The translations under genes were made by a program, and so were the position numbers. Positions 1 through 4,189 of a stretch of 6,508 nucleotides of DNA are shown piece after piece. How positions within the stretch are numbered: position 1 is the first letter of the stretch; each line of letters opens with the position of its first letter. Under the pieces are notes generated by a model. That model saw only the letters and a program-made list of their open reading frames with translations. It did no database searches and was not told where the DNA came from. Origin of the DNA: an uncultured Steroidobacteraceae bacterium (lineage in GTDB: Bacteria > Pseudomonadota > Gammaproteobacteria > Steroidobacterales > Steroidobacteraceae); NCBI GenBank assembly GCA_955652795.1, contig CATPBQ010000275.1:1-6508 (forward strand), written 5' to 3'.

Positions 1-1215
1 ATGCTCTCGGCGCACTCGTTCAACGCGCTGCTGAAGACGCTCGAGGAACCGCCGCCGCACGTGAAGTTCCTGCTCGCGACCACCGATCCGCACAAGCTGC
101 CGGTGACCGTGTTGTCGCGCTGCCTGCAGTTCAATCTGAAACGGCTGCCGGCCGCGGACATCGCGGCTCACATGCGCCGGATTCTCGAGCAGGAGGGGGT
201 GGGGTTCGACGCCGCCGGCCTCAGGCTCGTGGCGCAGGCGGCCGACGGCAGCGTGCGCGACGCACTCTCGCTGCTGGATCAGCTGATCGCTTTCGGTGGC
301 GGTCAGGCGGGCGAGGCGCAGGCGCGCGCCATGCTGGGCACGATTTCCCGCGATCACGTGGTGCGCATCGCGGAACTGCTGGCGGCCGCCGATACCGCCG
401 CGCTGGTGCGCTGCGCGCAGTCGCTCGAGGAGTTCGCCCCGGATTACGCGCAGGTGCTCGATGAGCTCGCAGCTCTCCTGGTGCGCATCGGATTCAAACA
501 GGCGGTGAGCGACTACGAGGGCGATGAGCTGTACGCGCCCGAGTTGCTCGAGCGGCTCGCGCGCGCCCTCACTCCCGAGGACGTGCAACTGTTCTACCAG
601 ACCGCGATCATCGGCCGACGCGATCTCGGGCTCGCTCCCGAGCCGCGCACCGGCTTCGAGATGACGTTGCTGCGGATGATCGCGTTCCGCCCCGCGGGCG
701 AGTCCACCGGCTCGCGCCCGCCCGCCGCGGATCCCGCGGCGCGCTCGGCCGGCAGCGCTGCGGGTGCCTGCAGCGCTCCCGGCGCCAACAGCCCCGCCGG
801 CGCGAGCGGCCCGGCCGAGGCGGTAAGCGCCACCGACTCCGGTCCGTGGGCAACTATAGTGAACGCGCTGGAGCTCTCGGGCGCGGCGCGCCAGCTCGCC
901 AGCCACTGCGTGTTCGTCGGCCGCCAGGGCGCAGTCGTGCGTCTGGCGCTCGATGCGCGCAACCAGCCGGTGCGTACGCCGGCGCAGGAAGAGAAGCTCG
1001 CACAGGCGCTGTCGCGCTACTACGGGGAGCCGGTGCAGCTCGAGTTCCAGGCCGGGGGTGCGCTCGCCGAGACGCCGGCGCAGGCGCAGCGGCGGGTCTC
1101 CGAGCAGGAGCTGGCTGCCGCCCGTCGCGCGTTCGAGGCCGACCCGGGCGTGCAGGGCCTGCGCGAGCGCTTCGGCGCGACAGTGCTGCCCGAGAGCGTG
1201 CGCCCGGTAAAATGA
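1..1215 (+). CDS. dnaX: DNA polymerase III subunit gamma/tau, 5'-truncated by window edge
   Basis: DnaX is the ATPase motor of the clamp loader, which places the sliding clamp on primed DNA. Its tau form also ties the polymerase cores together. The frame is open from base 1. The first Met is not the true start: it aligns to E. coli residue ~130, just after the Walker B region, so the Walker A loop and zinc module lie outside the window. Visible landmarks are the sensor 1 stretch LLATTD (24-29), the arginine-finger motif SRC (39-41) and the sensor 2 motif GSVRDALS with R86. The clamp-loader collar follows, ending near residue 229. An Ala/Pro/Gly/Ser linker (~230-280) leads to a tau-type C-terminal domain beginning GPW (281-283) and ending SVRPVK, much like the E. 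coli SIRPI end. The estimated full length of ~533 residues is shorter than E. coli tau (643), because the DnaB-binding linker region is reduced. No A-rich slippery heptamer is seen. Confidence 0.96.
   Translation: MLSAHSFNALLKTLEEPPPHVKFLLATTDPHKLPVTVLSRCLQFNLKRLPAADIAAHMRRILEQEGVGFDAAGLRLVAQAADGSVRDALSLLDQLIAFGGGQAGEAQARAMLGTISRDHVVRIAELLAAADTAALVRCAQSLEEFAPDYAQVLDELAALLVRIGFKQAVSDYEGDELYAPELLERLARALTPEDVQLFYQTAIIGRRDLGLAPEPRTGFEMTLLRMIAFRPAGESTGSRPPAADPAARSAGSAAGACSAPGANSPAGASGPAEAVSATDSGPWATIVNALELSGAARQLASHCVFVGRQGAVVRLALDARNQPVRTPAQEEKLAQALSRYYGEPVQLEFQAGGALAETPAQAQRRVSEQELAAARRAFEADPGVQGLRERFGATVLPESVRPVK
1208..1213 (+). promoter_or_regulatory. possible -10 element ahead of ebfC-recR
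   Basis: TAAAAT at the very end of dnaX matches the sigma-70 -10 consensus in five of six bases and is one of the few AT-rich hexamers in the area. It would start a transcript near 1220, giving a leader of about 43 bases to the ebfC ATG. No good -35 hexamer lies 16-18 bases upstream. The element also overlaps the last dnaX codons and stop, so it may be chance. The operon could equally be read through from dnaX. Confidence 0.22.
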
Positions 1216-1248
1216 CTCCACTTCCAATCCCGGCGCGCAGCGCCTGAC

Positions 1249-1254
1249 AGGTGA
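1249..1254 (+). promoter_or_regulatory. Shine-Dalgarno site of ebfC, deciding its start
   Basis: AGGTGA is a six-base contiguous match to the 16S anti-Shine-Dalgarno complement and lies 8 bases before the ATG at 1263. The in-frame GTG at 1251 is part of this site, so it is very unlikely to be the start codon. A small hairpin, GGCGC-GCA-GCGCC at 1232-1244, lies just upstream and leaves the site unpaired. Confidence 0.75.
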
Positions 1255-1262
1255 GTGCTCTC

Positions 1263-1586
1263 ATGCGTGGCAACTTCAACGACCTGATGAAGCAGGCCGA
1301 GGCAATGCAGGCGAACATGCAGAAGGCCCAGGCCGAGATCGGCAACATCGAAGTGGTCGGCGAAGCCGGCGGCGGCATGGTGAAGGTCACCATGAGCGGC
1401 CGTCACGAAGTGAAGCGCGTACAGATCGAGCCGGCGGTGAGCGGCGAGGACCGCGAGATGCTCGAAGATCTGATCGCAGCAGCGGCCAACGACGCCGTGC
1501 ACAAGGTCGAGGCGCGCGTGCAGGAGAAAATGGCGAGTCTGACCGCGGGACTGCAGCTGCCGCCGGGAATGAAGTTACCGTTTTGA
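1263..1586 (+). CDS. ebfC: YbaB/EbfC family nucleoid-associated DNA-binding protein
   Basis: This small dimeric DNA-binding protein of the YbaB/EbfC family coats or bridges DNA in the nucleoid. Its exact cellular role is not settled. With the ATG at 1263 it has 107 residues, the family's normal size. The N-terminal helix contains the typical DLMKQAEAMQ-like segment (7-16) and a Met/Gln/Ala-rich coiled stretch to ~residue 25. A beta region with GEAGGGMVKVTMSG (33-46) follows, then a helix with EMLEDLIAAAANDA, and the hallmark C-terminus LPPGMKLPF. A GTG at 1251 would add four residues but lies inside the ribosome binding site. The gene sits 47 bases after dnaX and 10 bases before recR, the order known in E. 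coli and many other bacteria, so co-transcription is expected. Family assignment is secure; function is inferred from relatives. Confidence 0.95.
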   Translation: MRGNFNDLMKQAEAMQANMQKAQAEIGNIEVVGEAGGGMVKVTMSGRHEVKRVQIEPAVSGEDREMLEDLIAAAANDAVHKVEARVQEKMASLTAGLQLPPGMKLPF

Positions 1587-1596
1587 AGCGTGCGCG

Positions 1597-2196
1597 ATGA
1601 AACATTCGCCGCATCTCGCCCGGCTGATAGACGCGCTGCGCGCCTTGCCGGGAGTCGGGCCCAAGAGCGCGCAGCGCATGGCGTTTCACCTGCTGCAGGA
1701 GGGCCGGCCAGGAGCGCGCGCGCTCGCGGAGGCGCTCGATGCGGCCCTGCAATCCGTGGCCCGCTGCCGGCGCTGCCGCATGCTCACCGAGGGGGAGCTA
1801 TGCGCGATCTGCGCCGCTCCGCAGCGCGACGCGGCGCTGTTGTGCGCGGTCGAGTCGCCCGCCGACGTGGTCGCGATCGAGTCCTCGGGCAGCTACCGCG
1901 GCCGCTACTTCGTGCTCATGGGGCACCTGTCGCCGCTCGATGGCATTGGACCCGAGCAGCTCGGCGTGCGCGAACTCGAGGCGATTCTGGAGCAGGGCGG
2001 AGTGCGTGAGCTGATCCTGGCCACCAACTCCACGGTCGAGGGCGAGGCGACGGCCCATTTCCTCAGCGAGCTCGCCGTGCGGCGCGGCATCCGCGCCAGC
2101 CGCATCGCCCACGGCGTGCCGGTCGGGGGCGAGCTCGAGTACGTCGACGGCGGAACACTGGCGCACGCGCTCGCCGGGCGCCAGTCGGTCAGCTAG
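1597..2196 (+). CDS. recR: Recombination protein RecR
   Basis: RecR works with RecO and RecF to load RecA onto SSB-coated single-stranded gaps in recombinational repair. The 199 residues match the usual length. In order they show a helix-hairpin-helix with LPGVGPKSAQRMAF (17-30), a four-cysteine zinc finger at C57, C60, C69 and C72, and a Toprim domain starting near residue 80. The Toprim domain includes VESPADV (85-91), the block YFVLMGHLSPLDGIGP (104-119), TVEGEAT, and a C-terminal segment with IAHGVPVGGELEYVD. All expected metal ligands are present. The ATG at 1597 matches the family N-terminus. Its Shine-Dalgarno site is weak (GAAG at 1585-1588), which suggests translational coupling to ebfC, whose stop is 10 bases upstream. 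The 3' end overlaps the end of convergent rsgA by four bases. Confidence 0.98.
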   Translation: MKHSPHLARLIDALRALPGVGPKSAQRMAFHLLQEGRPGARALAEALDAALQSVARCRRCRMLTEGELCAICAAPQRDAALLCAVESPADVVAIESSGSYRGRYFVLMGHLSPLDGIGPEQLGVRELEAILEQGGVRELILATNSTVEGEATAHFLSELAVRRGIRASRIAHGVPVGGELEYVDGGTLAHALAGRQSVS

Positions 2197-3110
2197 CGCC
2201 GGCGCTGCGGCCTGCGCGCCGCGCTCAAATCCTCGCGCAGCCGGCGCAGCCGCCGGTAGCTCTCGTAGCGGCGCGCATGCAGGGCACCGCCCTCGGCGGC
2301 CGCGCGCACCGCGCATCCCGGCTCGCGCAGGTGGCGGCAATCGGCGAAACGGCACCCGGGAGCCAGGCGTTCCACTTCGACGAAGCCGAGGGTGCGTTCA
2401 TCGAGTGCCGCGGCGGCGGGCGCAAAATCGCGCACGCCGGGCGAGTCGATCAGCGCGGCGGCGTGTGGCAGATCGAACAGGCGCGCGGTGGTGGTCGTGT
2501 GACGGCCTTCCTCCGCGCGCACCAGTTCCCCGATCGCGACCTGCGCCTGCGGCACGAGGCGCAGCACCAGCGAGGACTTGCCGACTCCGGATTGTCCGAC
2601 CAGGGCGGCCACGATGCCGGGCGTCAGGGCGGCACGCAGCTGCGCAATACCCAGGCCCGTATCGGCCGAGCAGGTGATGATGCCGTAGCCGGCGGCGCGG
2701 TACACCGCGAGCTCGGCGGTAAGCGCATCGTCGATGCCGAGGTCACTCTTGTTCACGACCAGCGTGGCGGCGAGTCCGCCGGCGGTGGCCGCCGCCAGGT
2801 AGCGGTCCACGACGAACAGATCCGGCTCCGGCAGCGGGGCGAGCACCACCAGCAGCCGCGTGAGGTTGGCCACCACCGGTTCCGCGCCGCCGCGCAGGTT
2901 GGCGCGATACAGCGCCGTGCGCCGCGGCAGCACTTCCACGACGTGCACCTCATCGTGGCGTGAATCGACGCTGCAGCGCACGTCGTCCCCGCACACCACG
3001 GTGAGGGCGCGCCCGAACGGACGCGCCCGCATTTCCCGGCCGCCGGCGTCGCGCACCAGCAGGTGCCGGCCAAAGGTCGCGATCACGCGTCCAACCAGAG
3101 TCTGTTTCAT
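2193..3110 (-). CDS. rsgA: Small ribosomal subunit biogenesis GTPase RsgA (YjeQ/EngC)
   Basis: RsgA is a circularly permuted GTPase that checks late 30S subunit maturation and helps release the factor RbfA. With the ATG at 3110 it has 305 residues. The N-terminal OB-fold (~1-70) carries GRHLLVRD and RARPFG. The GTPase domain has its motifs in permuted order: NKSD (G4, 120-123), CSAD (G5, 147-150), GQSGVGKSS (P-loop, 172-180), a threonine-rich switch HTTTT (204-208) and DSPG (G3, 222-225). The C-terminal zinc knuckle has C253, C258, H260 and C266 in the family spacing C-x4-C-x-H-x5-C. The frame stays open upstream to an ATG at 3191, but the 27 extra residues look unlike the family and would run to the orn start. 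No Shine-Dalgarno is visible before 3110. The protein lacks the longer basic N-terminus of the E. coli protein (350 residues). It is divergent from orn, as in E. coli. Confidence 0.96.
   Translation of the reverse strand: MKQTLVGRVIATFGRHLLVRDAGGREMRARPFGRALTVVCGDDVRCSVDSRHDEVHVVEVLPRRTALYRANLRGGAEPVVANLTRLLVVLAPLPEPDLFVVDRYLAAATAGGLAATLVVNKSDLGIDDALTAELAVYRAAGYGIITCSADTGLGIAQLRAALTPGIVAALVGQSGVGKSSLVLRLVPQAQVAIGELVRAEEGRHTTTTARLFDLPHAAALIDSPGVRDFAPAAAALDERTLGFVEVERLAPGCRFADCRHLREPGCAVRAAAEGGALHARRYESYRRLRRLREDLSAARRPQRRR
2195..2206. repeat. 12-bp perfect palindrome at the recR/rsgA tail-to-tail junction
   Basis: AGCGCCGGCGCT is perfectly self-complementary and begins within the recR stop codon. 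It lies in the last rsgA codons on the other strand. A further 5-bp inverted pair, GCGGC (2207-2211) and GCCGC (2218-2222), follows directly. Neither is followed by a T-run, so this is not a classical intrinsic terminator. It is the only candidate structure for ending recR transcription here. In DNA this GC-rich, a palindrome of this length can arise by chance. Confidence 0.35.
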
Positions 3111-3132
3111 GCGAGCGGGCCAGCGGTCGTCT

Positions 3133-3163
3133 GCTACACTGGGATTGCCTGTTGCGCGGTCAA
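3133..3163. promoter_or_regulatory. putative overlapping divergent promoters of rsgA and orn
   Basis: The 79-base spacer between the two start codons must drive both genes unless they are read from further away. On the plus strand TACACT (3135-3140) is a plausible -10 for orn with a leader of about 43 bases, but no recognisable -35 precedes it. On the minus strand TTGACC (3163-3158) matches the -35 consensus in five of six bases. A 17- to 19-base spacer from it lands on AGTGTA or TGTAGC, the same bases as the orn -10. If both are real, the two promoters share sequence and polymerase could not occupy both at once. The exact boxes are uncertain. Confidence 0.35.
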
Positions 3164-3189
3164 GACACGCTACCACTACCCACCCGCAC

Positions 3190-3756
3190 ATGCCGAGCGG
3201 CGACTATCTGGTCTGGATCGATCTGGAGATGACGGGTCTGAAGCCCGACACCGATTCGATCATCGAGATCGCCACCGTGGTGACCGACCGGGAGTTGAAT
3301 CTCATCTCCGATGGCCCGGTGCTCGCCATCCATCAGCCCGATGAAGTGCTCGCGCGCATGGACGACTGGAATCAGCGCCAGCACAGCTCCTCGGGCCTGC
3401 TGGCGCGGGTGCGCGCGAGCCGCACCAGCGTCGCTGAAGCGCAGCGGCGCACGCTGGAGTTCCTCGCGCCGCTGGTCAACGCCGGCAGCTCGCCGATGTG
3501 CGGCAACAGCATCTGCCAGGACCGTCGTTTTCTCGCGCGCTGCATGCCCGAGCTCGAATGCTTCTTTCACTACCGCAATCTCGACGTCAGCACGCTCAAG
3601 GAGCTGGCGCGCCGCTGGGCGCCGGCGGTGGCCGAGAGTTTCCTCAAGCAGGGGACCCACCTCGCGCACGCCGACATCCACGAATCGATCCGAGAGCTGC
3701 GGCACTACCGCGCGCGGTTGTTCGCTGCCGCCTGGCAAGGCACGGGAAGTGCGTGA
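3190..3756 (+). CDS. orn: Oligoribonuclease Orn, DEDDh 3'-5' exoribonuclease
   Basis: Orn degrades short RNAs of two to a few nucleotides to mononucleotides, finishing mRNA decay and removing pGpG, the product of cyclic di-GMP breakdown. The product has 188 residues (E. coli has 181). The exonuclease motifs are visible: D11 and E13 in WIDLEMTGL, D111 in GNSICQDRRF, and H157 with D162 near the end, which completes the DEDDh set. The conserved segments MDDWN (57-61) and LDVSTLKELARRW (131-143) support the call strongly. The start at 3190 gives the family N-terminus. The frame is open far upstream, but that part is rsgA antisense. No Shine-Dalgarno site precedes the ATG; the leader is rich in C and A. 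Two positions near the last catalytic Asp differ from the E. coli pattern (HADIHES instead of MDDIRES). Confidence 0.97.
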   Translation: MPSGDYLVWIDLEMTGLKPDTDSIIEIATVVTDRELNLISDGPVLAIHQPDEVLARMDDWNQRQHSSSGLLARVRASRTSVAEAQRRTLEFLAPLVNAGSSPMCGNSICQDRRFLARCMPELECFFHYRNLDVSTLKELARRWAPAVAESFLKQGTHLAHADIHESIRELRHYRARLFAAAWQGTGSA

Positions 3757-3760
3757 GGCC

Positions 3761-4153
3761 GTGTCGCTGGTGACCCATCGTGGCGGCTGCCATTGCGGCG
3801 CGGTCGCTTTCGAGGTGCAGGCGCCGGCGCGGGTGACGGTCAGCGAGTGCAACTGCTCGATCTGCCGCATGAGCGGCTTCCTGCATCTGATCGTGCCGCG
3901 CGCGCGCTTGCGGCTGCTGCGCGGGGCGGACAGCCTCAGCGAGTACACCTTCAACACCGGCACGGCGCGGCACCTGTTCTGCCGCCGCTGTGGCGTGAAG
4001 TCCTTCTACGTGCCTCGCTCCAACCCCGACGGCTACAGCGTGAATCTGCGCTGCCTCGATCGGTCGACGCTCGAGCGGATCGACATCGAGCCATTCGACG
4101 ACAACGAGCGCGCCGCCTCCGAGGCGAAGATCCGCGATCTCTCCAGGGTGTAA
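3761..4153 (+). CDS. GFA/CENP-V family zinc protein of unknown substrate
   Basis: This small protein belongs to the family named after glutathione-dependent formaldehyde-activating enzyme, whose members bind two zinc ions. Numbered from the GTG at 3761 (130 residues), the ligands are all present. C10, C12, C74 and C77 correspond to the structural site. C30, C32 and C35 (in CNCSIC) correspond to the catalytic-type site. The middle, with EYTFNTGTARHLFCRRCGV and SFYVPRSNPDG, recalls the CENP-V subfamily more than true Gfa. The start is uncertain. GTG 3749 overlaps orn by 8 bases and has AAGG 7 bases before it. GTG 3761 lies 4 bases after the orn stop. GTG 3770 would give the short N-terminus typical of the family. 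In every case it is tightly packed behind orn and probably co-transcribed. The family is clear; activity on formaldehyde or any other substrate cannot be inferred. Confidence 0.88.
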   Translation: MSLVTHRGGCHCGAVAFEVQAPARVTVSECNCSICRMSGFLHLIVPRARLRLLRGADSLSEYTFNTGTARHLFCRRCGVKSFYVPRSNPDGYSVNLRCLDRSTLERIDIEPFDDNERAASEAKIRDLSRV

Positions 4154-4167
4154 GCGCACGCCGCGGC

Positions 4168-4183
4168 CTGCCGCGGGCGGCAG
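4168..4183. terminator. possible bidirectional terminator hairpin between the GFA gene and ppsA
   Basis: In the 36-base gap between two convergent genes, CTGCCG and CGGCAG form a perfect 6-bp stem around CGGG. The stem can be lengthened by GGC/GCC with one bulged T. An overlapping alternative stem CCGCGG-CCTG-CCGCGG (4161-4176) also exists. There is no T-run on either side, so termination would be atypical. Position between converging genes is the main support. Confidence 0.35.
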
Positions 4184-4189
4184 TGCCTG

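Noticed and set aside
853..860. ACTATAGT palindrome in dnaX, giving a TATAGT -10-like hexamer on both strands
   Set aside because: No -35 hexamer at proper spacing on either strand, and it lies inside the coding sequence at the start of the tau C-terminal domain. Probably chance.
1798..2355. Open frame of 185 codons on the minus strand across recR and the rsgA end
   Set aside because: It is a shadow of recR and rsgA coding with no recognisable motif.
2277..2963. Open frame of 228 codons on the plus strand opposite rsgA
   Set aside because: It is antisense to a clearly conserved GTPase, has low-complexity Gly/Arg/Gln-rich composition and resembles no family I know. Long antisense frames are expected at this GC content.
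3170..3186. G-rich run on the minus strand in the rsgA/orn spacer as a G-quadruplex
   Set aside because: Only three usable G-tracts are present; a fourth is missing.
2860..3189. Upstream extension of orn by 110 codons
   Set aside because: The extension is antisense to rsgA, and the Orn family N-terminus fits the ATG at 3190.
3111..3191. Extended rsgA start at 3191, adding 27 residues
   Set aside because: The extra residues do not look like an RsgA N-terminus, and the start would fall on the orn start codon and remove the divergent spacer.
3160..3963. Open frame of 267 codons on the minus strand across orn and the GFA gene
   Set aside because: It spans two well-supported genes and their junction in antisense and has arginine/alanine-rich, family-less sequence.
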